Of a stretch of DNA of 11,976 nucleotides, positions 1-7,402 are shown one piece after another. The notes below the pieces were generated by a model. It had not been told where the DNA came from. It was given only the letters and a program-made list of their open reading frames with translations, and did no database searches. The position numbers and the translations under genes were made by a program. The stretch is from Bacilli bacterium (lineage in GTDB: Bacteria > Bacillota_I > Bacilli_A > RFN20 > CAG-288), in NCBI GenBank assembly GCA_900770925.1, contig CAAGLY010000021.1:1-11976 (forward strand), given 5' to 3'. The first letter of the stretch is position 1, and each line of letters begins with the position of its first letter.

Positions 1-3
1 GGA

Positions 4-67
4 CCAGCCACAGGGGAAAGTTGCTATATCATCCTGTGCCTGGCCTCGGAACCCCTATGATATAGCA
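4..67 (+). other. Interlocked inverted repeats, possible H-type RNA pseudoknot
   Basis: Two inverted repeats interlock. Bases 4-14 pair with 33-43 (10 of 11 pairs, one C-C mismatch), and bases 22-32 pair perfectly with 57-67 (11 pairs). The 5' arm of the second lies in the loop of the first and ends directly against its 3' arm, which is the topology of an H-type pseudoknot: loop 15-21 (7 nt), no junction nucleotide, loop 44-56 (13 nt). The two helices could instead be mutually exclusive hairpins. It does not match any riboswitch, ribozyme, tmRNA, SRP RNA or RNase P core that I know. All three forward frames stay open until bases 57-69, so the end of an upstream gene is not excluded. The pairing is certain from the sequence; formation as RNA is inference. 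Confidence 0.5.
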
Positions 68-89
68 TGAAAATTATACCGCACCTGAC

Positions 90-117
90 GGAAGCAACAC
101 TATTGTTTATCCTTTTT
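90..117 (+). terminator. Weak terminator-like hairpin before comFA
   Basis: A four-pair stem (96-99 with 104-107) extends with interruptions to 90-92 with 110-112 and is followed by five T (113-117). It could end an upstream transcript or RNA. The stem is short and A/T-rich, so this is a weak call. Confidence 0.25.
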
Positions 118-157
118 AACCAAAATAAACGGAATCTGGTTTCCCATATATAGTAGG

Positions 158-1312
158 ATGGAAAACCAGATTTTTGTTTGCCCTATCTGCCATGCTTCTA
201 CTCCGCCTTATATTGCTTATCGGAATGGAGTTCCCTATTGCCGGAGATGCCTTTCCTTTCAAGGAAAACATGCAAATGCAAATTATAAACCAAAGAGTGG
301 AATAAAACTAGAATTATCATATTCATTAAGCAAAGAACAGGAAACAATCAGCACAGAAGCAAGAAAAGCGGTACTATCTAATCAGAATGTCCTCATTCAT
401 GCGGTTACCGGAGCGGGGAAGACGGAGCTAGTCTATGCTTCAAGGCAGTCAAGGTTAGAAGAGAATAAGCATGTCGGCTTTGCTACTCCCCGGAAAGACG
501 TTGTTATCGATCTGATTCCCAGAATCAAGGAGGCTTTTCCGAAAGCGGATGTCATTGGCGTCTACGGAGGACATAATGAAAAAGTAAACGGAGATATTAT
601 TGTCTTAACGACACATCAGCTTTACCGTTATGACTCTTATTTCGACCTCCTGATTCTTGATGAAATTGATGCCTTTCCTTTTAAAGATAATCCGGTCCTT
701 GAATCTTTCTTCCGAAGAAGCGTAGTCGGAAGTTATATCCTTCTCTCTGCAACACCGAGTGAAGAACAGGTTAAGGCTGTTTTAGAAAACAACGGAATCC
801 TCCTGAAACTATTTTCCCGTTATCACCGCTACCCTCTTCCTGTACCAGAAAGGATCATCTCTTCTCGCTTTGGTTGCTACTACAAGTGTTATAAGAAACT
901 TCAGGAATTCATTAATCAGGGTAAGCCGGTATTTGTTTTTTCTCCTACCATCGAAGAGGGGAAGAGACTGTATGCTTTCCTATCCCTTCTTATTCCGAAC
1001 GGAAAATTTGTTTCTTCTAAGGAAGAGAAAAGACGGCAGATTATCGAAAAGTTCAAAAACAAGGAACTAAGCTATCTTGTTACAACTTCTATTCTAGAGC
1101 GAGGGGTAACGGTCTTTGACCTGCAGGTGATTATCTTTCATGCCGATCATGACCTCTTTGATAGTGCAAGTCTTGTCCAGATATCAGGGCGTGTCGGACG
1201 GAAGATCCATGCGGAAACCGGAAAGGTCTACTTCATTGCGGAAGAGGAGAGCAGGGAAAGGAAAAGAGCAGTCCATGATATTGAAAAATACAACCGGTCA
1301 TTACTGTCTTAA
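158..1312 (+). CDS. comFA: ComFA, DNA uptake ATPase/helicase-like protein
   Basis: Superfamily 2 helicase-like ATPase of natural transformation, thought to power import of single-stranded DNA through the ComEC channel on the cytoplasmic side. Seen: an N-terminal zinc finger (C8, C11, C28, C31), Walker A TGAGKT (84-89), Walker B DEID (168-171), LSATPS (196-201) and motif VI QISGRVGRK (341-349), whose arginines are CGT and CGG. At 384 residues it is shorter than B. subtilis ComFA (about 460) but has all core motifs. The ATG at 158 puts the zinc finger at residue 8 as expected; AGG touches the ATG and no well-spaced RBS is visible, so initiation is unclear. Five AGG codons (96, 99, 232, 366, 368) are probably Met; there is no internal ATG. 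comFC overlaps its 3' end. Confidence 0.95.
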   Translation: MENQIFVCPICHASTPPYIAYRNGVPYCRRCLSFQGKHANANYKPKSGIKLELSYSLSKEQETISTEARKAVLSNQNVLIHAVTGAGKTELVYASRQSRLEENKHVGFATPRKDVVIDLIPRIKEAFPKADVIGVYGGHNEKVNGDIIVLTTHQLYRYDSYFDLLILDEIDAFPFKDNPVLESFFRRSVVGSYILLSATPSEEQVKAVLENNGILLKLFSRYHRYPLPVPERIISSRFGCYYKCYKKLQEFINQGKPVFVFSPTIEEGKRLYAFLSLLIPNGKFVSSKEEKRRQIIEKFKNKELSYLVTTSILERGVTVFDLQVIIFHADHDLFDSASLVQISGRVGRKIHAETGKVYFIAEEESRERKRAVHDIEKYNRSLLS

Positions 1313-1922
1313 CTGCCTAAAGAAAAGGCATGTTTCTCCTTTGAGAAAAAGGCTTGAGAAAGAACCTGTTCTCTGCGACGACTGCCTTCATAGCCTGAAA
1401 AAGGATTTAGTGAAAGACTCGCGCTTTAATACTGACATCCTTTTCCTATCTTCTTACGATGGTTTAAGGAAAGAAAGGCTTAGGAAATATAAGGAATATG
1501 GTGACATTGTATTAAGCAAAGCTTTTCTTTACTATTATCTTCCATGGATAAAGCTGCTCTTTTTTTCCTATATCATTGTCCCCCTTCCCTCATCCGATAA
1601 ACGGAATGAAGAACGCGGATTCATTCATCTTGAGGAGAGGCTAAAGGCAGTCAAGCTTCCTTATCTCTCCTGTTTAAAGAAAACTTCAGCTAAAGAGCAG
1701 AAGGAAAAGAATGCAATCGAACGTAGGAGGGGAAAAGACATCATCTTCGCTGGAAAGAGAGAAGACGTAGAGGGGAAAAGAATCCTTCTTTTTGACGACG
1801 TCTTTACTTCCGGATCTACATTCAGAAACTCATTAGAAGCCATTAGGAAAGAGAACCCTAAGAAGGTAAAGGGACTGATTTTAAGGGATAATTTCAAATC
1901 TGATCTCAAACTTGAAGGATAA
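1275..1922 (+). CDS. comFC: ComFC, phosphoribosyltransferase-like competence protein
   Basis: Partner of ComFA in DNA uptake. Seen: an N-terminal zinc finger (C11, C14, C34, C37), the ERGF segment of the ComF family in the middle, and a type I phosphoribosyltransferase PRPP loop, LLFDDVFTSGST, near residues 171-182. I chose the ATG at 1275 (215 residues; B. subtilis ComFC is about 229) because it puts the first Cys pair at residues 11 and 14 and has AAAGGAA about 11 bases upstream. The frame is open back to 1140, but that longer N-terminus lies wholly within comFA and looks like a shadow. It overlaps comFA by 38 bases, so the two are probably coupled. Ten AGG codons are likely Met, for example three in the conserved YDGLxKExLxKYK segment; no internal ATG. 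Confidence 0.93.
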   Translation: MILKNTTGHYCLNCLKKRHVSPLRKRLEKEPVLCDDCLHSLKKDLVKDSRFNTDILFLSSYDGLRKERLRKYKEYGDIVLSKAFLYYYLPWIKLLFFSYIIVPLPSSDKRNEERGFIHLEERLKAVKLPYLSCLKKTSAKEQKEKNAIERRRGKDIIFAGKREDVEGKRILLFDDVFTSGSTFRNSLEAIRKENPKKVKGLILRDNFKSDLKLEG

Positions 1923-1927
1923 AAGGT

Positions 1928-1957
1928 TTATTTAATAACTCTAGTTTAATATATAAT
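1928..1957 (+). promoter_or_regulatory. Probable sigma-A promoter for gdpP operon
   Basis: A consensus -10, TATAAT, lies at 1952-1957, in a very A/T-rich gap between comFC and gdpP. The -35 is poor (TTATTT at 1928-1933, 18-base spacer). A strong ribosome binding site, AGGAGG (1975-1980), follows six bases before the gdpP ATG at 1987. Confidence 0.5.
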
Positions 1958-1986
1958 AGCTTTGTCTATGTTCCAGGAGGCAAAGA

Positions 1987-3999
1987 ATGAACCGGTTACT
2001 GAAAAAGCATCGTGTCTGGCTCGCCCTTACAATCATTATCCAAGCCCTGGGAGGGATTGCTCTGATTGTCTGTTGGTCCTTGTTCCCGACATTCCCGTAC
2101 TATTTTTACATTGCCTTTGCTTATGCCCTCTTTGTTATTTTCTATGATTTTGTGCTGAACATTGTCTTCAACGGACGCTTTGCCTATAAAAAGGGACAGA
2201 GCGACCTTAAGGCAAGCGAAATCATCGGTGCTGATTTCAATGATGCCTACAATTTCGGTGAAATCGGTGTTGCCGTCTGCGATAACCAGAATATTGTGCT
2301 TAGGGTCAATGACTTCTTAGGCAAACGTTTCGATAACCTGATTGATCAGAATATCTATAGTGCCTTCCCCGCACTGACCCGCTTTGCAGCCGGTCAGGAC
2401 AGGAGTCCTATCCGGATCGATGTCGATAATTATTCCTATGATGTTCAGCTTATCCCTGATGCCCGTCTGTTTGTCTTCCGTGATGTGACCGATTTTGCCA
2501 CCATCTACAAATACAATAACAATCAGTCTCCGGTTGTCGGCTATGTAGTCATCGATAACTACAACGATGTTCAGGATTCCTTCAAGAACGATATCCATCT
2601 TGCCGATAGTATCACCCGTCTGCAGGGACTGATTTCCACTAGGGCTGAGAACTTCGGCGCCTGGCTGCGTCCTATCCGCGATGACCGTTTCTTCTTTATC
2701 ACGACGAAAGAGGACTATCTCAAGATGGTCCAGGATAAATTCTCGGTTGTCGATAAGGTCCGCAAGGAATTCCCTAACCTCTTCACCATCTCTATCGGTA
2801 TCGGCTTAGGTTTCCCGGATTACTCCCGTCTTGCCGAGATGGCTTCTTCTGCCCTTGACGTCGCACTCTCCCGTGGCGGCGACCAGACGGTTGTCTTCCC
2901 CTTTGGTCAGCCGATGAGGTACTTCGGCGGAAAGAGCGAACTTCTTCCTTCCCGCAACCGTGTCAAGATCCGTACGGTCTCTAACTCCTTTGCCTCCATT
3001 CTGAGAAATTACCGTCAGATTGTGGTCAGGGGACATAGCATCGCCGATTTTGATGCTATCGGCTCCTGCTTAGCCGTCTATCGCCTATGTCAGATTGAGA
3101 AGATTCCCTGCAAGATCTGCTGGGAAGATCAGCTTGTCGAAGATAAAGCACGTATTGCCGTAGAAAGCTCCTTCAACAAGAAAGAGAGGGATGAGACTTT
3201 TGTCTCTAGGCGTGATGTCTCCTCCCTGATTTCTAACCATACCCTGCTTGTCCTTGTCGACCATTCTGATCCGCGCCGTTCTATATTCCCTGAACAGACA
3301 AAGAAATTTGATCATATCGCTGTTATCGATCACCATCGTCTTGGTTCTGTCATGGTCAACAATGCGGTATTCAGCCATATCGATACTTCCGCAAGCTCTG
3401 CTTCGGAAATCCTCACTTCCTTCTTCAGGTACAACCAGAAAGATATCAAGAGGGATGCAAGAACAGCCACATTCCTTCTTACCGGTATTTCCTTAGATAC
3501 CCATAACTTCAAGGAACATACCACCGAAGCGACATTCGAAGCCGCGGCTGCCCTGCAGACATTCGGAGCGAGTAACGCAAAGTCCGTTAACTTCCTCAAG
3601 GACGACTTCGATGATTATCGGCTACAGATTTCTATCCTTAACCATTCGGAAACTCCTTATTATGGAACTGTCGTGTCTCTATCCCCGGATGATGACATTG
3701 TCTCTTCCGTTACCCTGTCTAAGGTTGCCAATAGGTCAATCAACCTAAGAGGCGTCTCTCTGTCCTTTGCTATCGGACGGACGAGTCCGCATGAAATTAA
3801 GATTTCTGCCCGAAGCGACGGAACAGTGAATTGTCAGTCCTTAAGGGAAAAGCTCGGAGGAGGCGGCCATCTGATCAGGGCTGCCGCCGTGTTTACCGAT
3901 AGGAATGTCGATGATGTCAAGAAGAAGCTCTATCATGTTCTGGATGAGAATTTAGACTCATCCCGTGTTCAGGATGAAAGCGATACGAAAGGAGAATAA
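1987..3999 (+). CDS. gdpP: GdpP, membrane c-di-AMP phosphodiesterase
   Basis: Hydrolyses cyclic di-AMP to pApA, controlling a second messenger tied to potassium, osmotic and cell-wall homeostasis. Order of parts: two membrane segments (about 11-33 and 38-60), a PAS-like region (about 80-170), a degenerate GGDEF domain (about 180-305, with GGDQ at 297-300 and no GGDEF signature), a DHH domain (H350, D354, D356; D425-H426; D448-H449-H450; D504) and DHHA1 with GGGGH (624-628). All metal ligands expected of the DHH family are present. The length of 670 is normal. About 13 AGG codons against 4 internal ATG; AGG at residue 620 falls where the family has MEKLGGGGH, and AGG at 348 where it has MGH, supporting AGG as Met. 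First gene of a five-gene operon; the stop is five bases from rplI. Confidence 0.97.
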   Translation: MNRLLKKHRVWLALTIIIQALGGIALIVCWSLFPTFPYYFYIAFAYALFVIFYDFVLNIVFNGRFAYKKGQSDLKASEIIGADFNDAYNFGEIGVAVCDNQNIVLRVNDFLGKRFDNLIDQNIYSAFPALTRFAAGQDRSPIRIDVDNYSYDVQLIPDARLFVFRDVTDFATIYKYNNNQSPVVGYVVIDNYNDVQDSFKNDIHLADSITRLQGLISTRAENFGAWLRPIRDDRFFFITTKEDYLKMVQDKFSVVDKVRKEFPNLFTISIGIGLGFPDYSRLAEMASSALDVALSRGGDQTVVFPFGQPMRYFGGKSELLPSRNRVKIRTVSNSFASILRNYRQIVVRGHSIADFDAIGSCLAVYRLCQIEKIPCKICWEDQLVEDKARIAVESSFNKKERDETFVSRRDVSSLISNHTLLVLVDHSDPRRSIFPEQTKKFDHIAVIDHHRLGSVMVNNAVFSHIDTSASSASEILTSFFRYNQKDIKRDARTATFLLTGISLDTHNFKEHTTEATFEAAAALQTFGASNAKSVNFLKDDFDDYRLQISILNHSETPYYGTVVSLSPDDDIVSSVTLSKVANRSINLRGVSLSFAIGRTSPHEIKISARSDGTVNCQSLREKLGGGGHLIRAAAVFTDRNVDDVKKKLYHVLDENLDSSRVQDESDTKGE

Positions 4000-4004
4000 T
4001 CAAC

Positions 4005-4463
4005 ATGAAAGTACTTAGGAAACGTGATTTACGGAAAGTCGGTAAAAGAGGTGAAGTTGTCGATGTCTCTGACGGCTATGGTGCTAACTACATCATTCCT
4101 AACGGATATGGTGTCCTCTTTACCAAGCAGGCCCAGTTAGATTTTGCAAAGGAACAGGCAGAAGAGAAGAAAATCCATGACCAGAAGGTAGAAGAGGCCA
4201 AGGAGATTGCCGAGAAGAGGAAGAAAATCACTCTTGAATTCTCTGCTCCGGCCGGACGGAACGGAGATAGGATCGGAACGGTTTCCTTTAAGAAGGCAAG
4301 CGAAGCAAGGAAGAAACAGTATGGCATTTCCCTTAACAAGGAAAGGCTGATTGATAAGGATGTCTTAGTCAACGGCTTCGGACTGACAACTTTAAAAGTC
4401 AATCTCTTCGATGGCGTGATTGCGGAACTCCGTATCCATGTTTTTCTAAAGGAGAGCAAGTAA
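4005..4463 (+). CDS. rplI: Ribosomal protein bL9
   Basis: Protein of the large ribosomal subunit that binds 23S rRNA near the L1 stalk. The N-terminal domain has the bL9 signature (KVGKRGEVVDVSDGYGANY, residues 11-29), followed by a long charged connecting helix (about 41-75) and the C-terminal domain. The length of 152 is typical. An AGGAG lies within the last codons of gdpP, about 10 bases before the ATG. Its five AGG codons (5, 72, 89, 102, 114) mostly sit where bL9 has Leu or another hydrophobic residue (MKVI-L at the start, AEKL, GKLFGSV, EALKKQ), which fits Met and not Arg. There is no internal ATG. Stands between gdpP and dnaB as in other Bacilli. Confidence 0.97.
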   Translation: MKVLRKRDLRKVGKRGEVVDVSDGYGANYIIPNGYGVLFTKQAQLDFAKEQAEEKKIHDQKVEEAKEIAEKRKKITLEFSAPAGRNGDRIGTVSFKKASEARKKQYGISLNKERLIDKDVLVNGFGLTTLKVNLFDGVIAELRIHVFLKESK

Positions 4464-4467
4464 GTTG
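4448..4467 (+). promoter_or_regulatory. RBS and TTG start of dnaB
   Basis: AAAGGAGAG at 4448-4456 lies inside the last rplI codons; TTG at 4465 follows the rplI stop after one base. No in-frame ATG is near, and the N-terminal domain begins just downstream, so TTG is the likely start. Confidence 0.8.
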
Positions 4468-5958
4468 CCGGAAGAAGAAAAAGACAATCTTAATCTAAGT
4501 GAAGTCACCGTTTTAGGAAATATCCTTCTTGATACGACAAATGAGTCAAGGCTGACAGCCAATCAGTCCTTGACTCCGGATGACTTCTCCGATCCTCGGA
4601 ATCGGATTATTTTCGAGACCAGGCAGGAGAGGACACTTGCTAACATCAAGCCGGATGAAGCTACCCTGAAAGATGCCCTCCTGAACAAGAAGGTCTTCGA
4701 TGAGGTCGGAGGCGACGAATACCTCGATACCATCTTAGAGCGGGTGGTCCGCTTTACCGGTATTGAGCAATATGTCTACGCTATCCGTGACCGTTCACTT
4801 TTAAACACCTTCCTGACTACTCTTAGCGGAATCATCAATGATGCCAAGATTAAGCCGATTTCCAACGTTTCTGACTTTATCGGAAAAGCCGAGGTCGATA
4901 TTCTGAACATCACCCATCAGCGTCGAATCAAGCAGGCATTCAAGCTTAGCGATATCAACGATAGGCTGGTAAATAAGCTTGTCAGGCAGTCGGAACGCTT
5001 TAAGAAGGAGGGTATCCGTCCCGACGGCATCACCGGTATCCGTACCGGATACGGCGATTTGGACCGCCTTACCCGCGGTTTTCAGCGCGGAGACAGGATC
5101 GTTATCGGCGCCCGTCCGAGTGTCGGTAAGACTGCTTTTGCCTTAAACCTCCTTTACAAGATTGCAGAACAGGGAATCCCGGTCATCTTCTTCTCTCTCG
5201 AGAGGAACTCGGTCGCCATCAATACCCGTCTTCTTCAGATTGCCAGCGGACTATCCTCGAATGAAATCAACTCGATGATTTTTAAGCCGGGCTCTACTCA
5301 GAACCGTCTTTTGGTCGAGACAAACGGAGATTCTTCTCTTGCGTCGAAAGTGAAAAGGCTTCAGAACGGAAGGAACACTCTCCGCAACAGGCCGTTCTAT
5401 ATCGATGATAATACTTCCTCTAAGAGGAATGATATTGTTACCCGCTGCCAGAAACTGAAGAATCAGATCAATAATGTCGGTCTTATCGCTATCGACTATT
5501 TAGGCTTAATCACTTCCTCTTCCAAACGTGCGCAGGATAACCGTCAGCAGGAAGTCGCTGAGATTTCCCGTCAGATCAAACAGAGGGCCCGTGATCTTGA
5601 TGTCCCTGTTGTCGCCTTAAGTCAGCTATCCCGTGAATCGGCAAAGCGTAACGCAGACCATACCCCTCAGCTCTCTGATCTCCGTGATTCCGGCAGTATC
5701 GAGCAGGATGCGGATAGGATCTTCATGATTGACCGTCCGGATTACTTCAATAAGCCTGGCGCTCCCCAGGAAGGAGATGGGCAGAACCAGAACTTCCAGC
5801 CTGCACCGGAACAGCAGCAGTCTAGTCCCTTCTCTAAAACGGTCATCAGGCTACTCAAGAACCGTAATGGACCGACGGGCAACTGCAACTTCAGGTTCGA
5901 TAAGGAACATCAGACCTTTACCGCTTTGGATGATAATGCGGATGAGAATAGCTTCTAA
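4465..5958 (+). CDS. dnaB: Replicative DNA helicase DnaB (DnaC in Bacillus)
   Basis: Hexameric 5'-3' helicase that unwinds DNA ahead of the replisome. Seen: N-terminal primase-interacting domain (about 10-115), linker, then the RecA-like motor with Walker A GARPSVGKT (215-223), Walker B IAIDYLGL (341-348), ALSQLSR (384-390) and the C-terminal KNRNGPTG (465-472). At 497 residues it is longer than the usual 450 or so, partly through a Gln/Pro-rich loop (about 429-458) between the last two motifs. No intein. Starts at TTG. About 15 AGG codons against 2 internal ATG; AGG falls at residue 53 (family FEAM), 211 (GDLI/GDMI), 247 (FSLEM) and 418 (DADMV/DADIV), while R468 and R390 are CGT. This is among the clearest evidence for AGG as Met. 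Confidence 0.97.
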   Translation: MPEEEKDNLNLSEVTVLGNILLDTTNESRLTANQSLTPDDFSDPRNRIIFETRQERTLANIKPDEATLKDALLNKKVFDEVGGDEYLDTILERVVRFTGIEQYVYAIRDRSLLNTFLTTLSGIINDAKIKPISNVSDFIGKAEVDILNITHQRRIKQAFKLSDINDRLVNKLVRQSERFKKEGIRPDGITGIRTGYGDLDRLTRGFQRGDRIVIGARPSVGKTAFALNLLYKIAEQGIPVIFFSLERNSVAINTRLLQIASGLSSNEINSMIFKPGSTQNRLLVETNGDSSLASKVKRLQNGRNTLRNRPFYIDDNTSSKRNDIVTRCQKLKNQINNVGLIAIDYLGLITSSSKRAQDNRQQEVAEISRQIKQRARDLDVPVVALSQLSRESAKRNADHTPQLSDLRDSGSIEQDADRIFMIDRPDYFNKPGAPQEGDGQNQNFQPAPEQQQSSPFSKTVIRLLKNRNGPTGNCNFRFDKEHQTFTALDDNADENSF

Positions 5959-6720
5959 ATGCTTTACGATGTAATTTCTTCCGGATCAAAAGGAAACGCA
6001 ACCCTGGTCATTTCCCATGGGCAGGTCATCCTTCTTGATTTCGGTATCTCTAAGCGGAGAATCGAAAAAGCCTTGAACGGATATGGCTTTACTTTTGAAA
6101 ATCTTTCCGCTGTTTTTATCACCCATAATCATTCCGACCATGTCAGCAATGTTTACAATGTCAATCAGGATAAACTCTATGCTAGTACTCCTACTCTTCC
6201 CAAGCTTGATTATGTAATTGAGGGAAGCCATCTTCTTATTCCCTTTGAAAAAGTGCAGGTCGGCTGCTTTACTATCACTCCTCTTCCAATCAGCCATGAT
6301 GCCCCTAAACCGGTGTCCTTCCTTGTCGAAGACGGAGAGGAATCCTTAGTTTATCTGACCGATACCGGATTCGTTCCGGAAAAGGATTTCCCTTATCTGG
6401 TCGGTAAGACCTATTATGTCTTCGAATCGAACCATGACCCGAAGAGGCTTTTTGAAAGCAAACGCCCGGATTATCTTATCCGCCGTATCACTTCCGACAA
6501 AGGACATCTTGCTAACTGTGACTCTGGCTACTATCTTTCTCTCTTTATCAGCGAGAAGACAAAGGAGGTCGTTCTCGCCCATCTTTCCGATGAATGCAAT
6601 ACGCCTTCTCTCGCCTATGATACAGTGAAGAATGTCCTACTTAGCCAGCTTGGCTATGTTCCGGAGTGCACAATCTCCTGTGCGAGCGATAAGAAAGAGA
6701 CGAAGGGAGGAAGCAAGTGA
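5959..6720 (+). CDS. walJ: WalJ/YycJ-type metallo-beta-lactamase-fold protein
   Basis: Metallo-beta-lactamase-fold hydrolase of the YycJ/WalJ family, a putative DNA exonuclease; in many Bacilli it is encoded beside the WalRK system and linked to coordinating replication and cell division. Seen: THNHSDHV (55-62, the HxHxDH metal motif), H113, D135 in YLTDTG, ESNHD (156-160) and the late H208. The length of 253 is near the family norm. ATG at 5959 directly follows the dnaB stop (TAAATG) and has no good ribosome binding site, which suggests translational coupling to dnaB; the N-terminus (LYDVISSGSKGNA) matches the family start. One AGG codon (163) falls at the Met of the family motif NHDxxML, and there is no internal ATG. 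No walRK genes are seen in this window. Confidence 0.93.
   Translation: MLYDVISSGSKGNATLVISHGQVILLDFGISKRRIEKALNGYGFTFENLSAVFITHNHSDHVSNVYNVNQDKLYASTPTLPKLDYVIEGSHLLIPFEKVQVGCFTITPLPISHDAPKPVSFLVEDGEESLVYLTDTGFVPEKDFPYLVGKTYYVFESNHDPKRLFESKRPDYLIRRITSDKGHLANCDSGYYLSLFISEKTKEVVLAHLSDECNTPSLAYDTVKNVLLSQLGYVPECTISCASDKKETKGGSK
6704..6719 (+). promoter_or_regulatory. RBS and GTG start of rlmH
   Basis: AGGGAGG at 6704-6710 is six bases before GTG at 6717, which overlaps the walJ stop as GTGA. This strong site fixes the rlmH start and shows that TGA is read as stop here. Confidence 0.85.
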
Positions 6721-7193
6721 ACTTCCGTTTCCTGATTCCCGGTAAGGCAAGAGAGCCTTTTCTTCTTTCCGGATACCAGGAATACCTTAAGCGGCTTTCC
6801 AAGTTTGCAAAGTGCGAGACTCTCTTCCTTCCCGAGGAGCCTCTGAGTAAGAAGGCAAGCGAGAGTGAGATTTTCTCTGCCTTAAAGAAAGAGGCAGTAA
6901 GAAGGCTTAAGCAGATCAAGGAAGACGATTTTGTTTTCCTGATTGATGTCCATGGCAAGGAATATAGCTCGAAGGAGTTTGCTTCTCTTCTCGATAAGGC
7001 GAGGAGGAAGAACGGAAATATCGATTTTGTCTTTGGCTCCTCTAGGGGCCTTGATGACTCCCTCCGGAAAAGAGCAAATGCTTCTCTTTCCCTTTCTCCG
7101 ATGACCTTCACGCATTACAGGGCGTTTCTTCTTGTCCTGGAGCAGGTCTACCGGGCAAGGAAAATCAATTCCGGTGAGAGCTATGACAAGTAA
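6717..7193 (+). CDS. rlmH: RlmH, 23S rRNA pseudouridine-1915 N3-methyltransferase
   Basis: Small SPOUT (trefoil-knot) methyltransferase that uses S-adenosylmethionine to methylate pseudouridine 1915 in helix 69 of 23S rRNA in assembled ribosomes. The length of 158 fits the family, and SLSPMTFTH (125-133) with EQVYRA (142-147) identifies it. Several positions depart from the usual pattern: GGSxG or GGPxG is GSSxG at 107-111; the PHxxxR segment is THxxxF; the C-terminal YH is YD (156-157). Start GTG, four-base overlap with walJ. Six AGG codons, including AGG-AGG at 96-97; one internal ATG (129). I am sure of the family, less sure that activity is unchanged. Last gene of the operon; no clear terminator follows before the tRNA promoter. 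Confidence 0.92.
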   Translation: MNFRFLIPGKAREPFLLSGYQEYLKRLSKFAKCETLFLPEEPLSKKASESEIFSALKKEAVRRLKQIKEDDFVFLIDVHGKEYSSKEFASLLDKARRKNGNIDFVFGSSRGLDDSLRKRANASLSLSPMTFTHYRAFLLVLEQVYRARKINSGESYDK

Positions 7194-7228
7194 ACTATCC
7201 CCTTTCTCGAATTTTCCTTATAAAAGGA

Positions 7229-7257
7229 TTGACAAACCAAGAAAGTATCTCTAAACT
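7229..7257 (+). promoter_or_regulatory. Promoter of the tRNA-Gln gene
   Basis: A perfect -35, TTGACA (7229-7234), a 17-base spacer and a -10 of TAAACT (7252-7257). Transcription would start near 7264, a few bases before the mature tRNA. A small hairpin (7215-7219 with 7224-7228) sits just upstream but has no T tract. Confidence 0.8.
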
Positions 7258-7269
7258 ATTTAACGCCCT

Positions 7270-7344
7270 TGGGATATAGTCAAGCGGTAAGACAACGGTC
7301 TCTGAAACCGTGATGCCTTGGTTCGAATCCAAGTATCCCAGCCA
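7270..7344 (+). tRNA. tRNA-Gln (anticodon CUG)
   Basis: A 75-base tRNA with encoded CCA. Acceptor stem 7270-7276 pairs with 7334-7340, discriminator G at 7341, CCA at 7342-7344. The anticodon stem ACGGT/ACCGT closes the loop CTCTGAA, giving anticodon CUG (reads CAG). The U1-A72 pair and G73 are typical of bacterial tRNA-Gln. CAG is the favoured Gln codon in the neighbouring genes; CAA also occurs and would need a UUG tRNA elsewhere. This is not the tRNA that reads AGG. Confidence 0.95.
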
Positions 7345-7356
7345 TTGTATACATAG

Positions 7357-7383
7357 GACCCGCTTCGGCGGGTCTTTTCTTTT
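7357..7383 (+). terminator. Rho-independent terminator after tRNA-Gln
   Basis: Perfect 7-pair G/C-rich stem GACCCGC/GCGGGTC (7357-7363 with 7368-7374) with a TTCG tetraloop, followed by TTTTCTTTT. It would end the tRNA transcript and any read-through from rlmH. Confidence 0.93.
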
Positions 7384-7402
7384 CCCCGTTTCAGGGGGAA
7401 AA
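7380..7402 (+). repeat. Second hairpin downstream of terminator
   Basis: Eight-pair stem TTTTCCCC/GGGGAAAA (7380-7387 with 7395-7402), loop of 7. Its left arm overlaps the T tract of the terminator and no T tract follows on either strand, so its role (back-up terminator, RNA 3' protection, or none) is unknown. The rest of 7403-7470 holds nothing I recognise. Confidence 0.5.

Noticed and set aside
113..125. ComK-type box upstream of comFA
   Set aside because: The motif is T-run, five bases, A-run, the reverse of the A4-N5-T4 ComK half-site, and only one copy is present.
1140..1274. Longer N-terminus for ComFC starting at 1140
   Set aside because: The extra 45 residues lie wholly inside comFA and resemble no ComFC; the zinc finger fits the start at 1275.
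6717..6720. TGA read as Trp (Mollicutes code)
   Set aside because: The walJ stop is TGA in a GTGA overlap with a strong RBS for rlmH, and Trp is written TGG in these genes.
6641..7111. Minus-strand open frame of 156 codons opposite walJ and rlmH
   Set aside because: Shadow frame: very rich in Ser, Arg and Leu, no motif, and opposite a clear RlmH.
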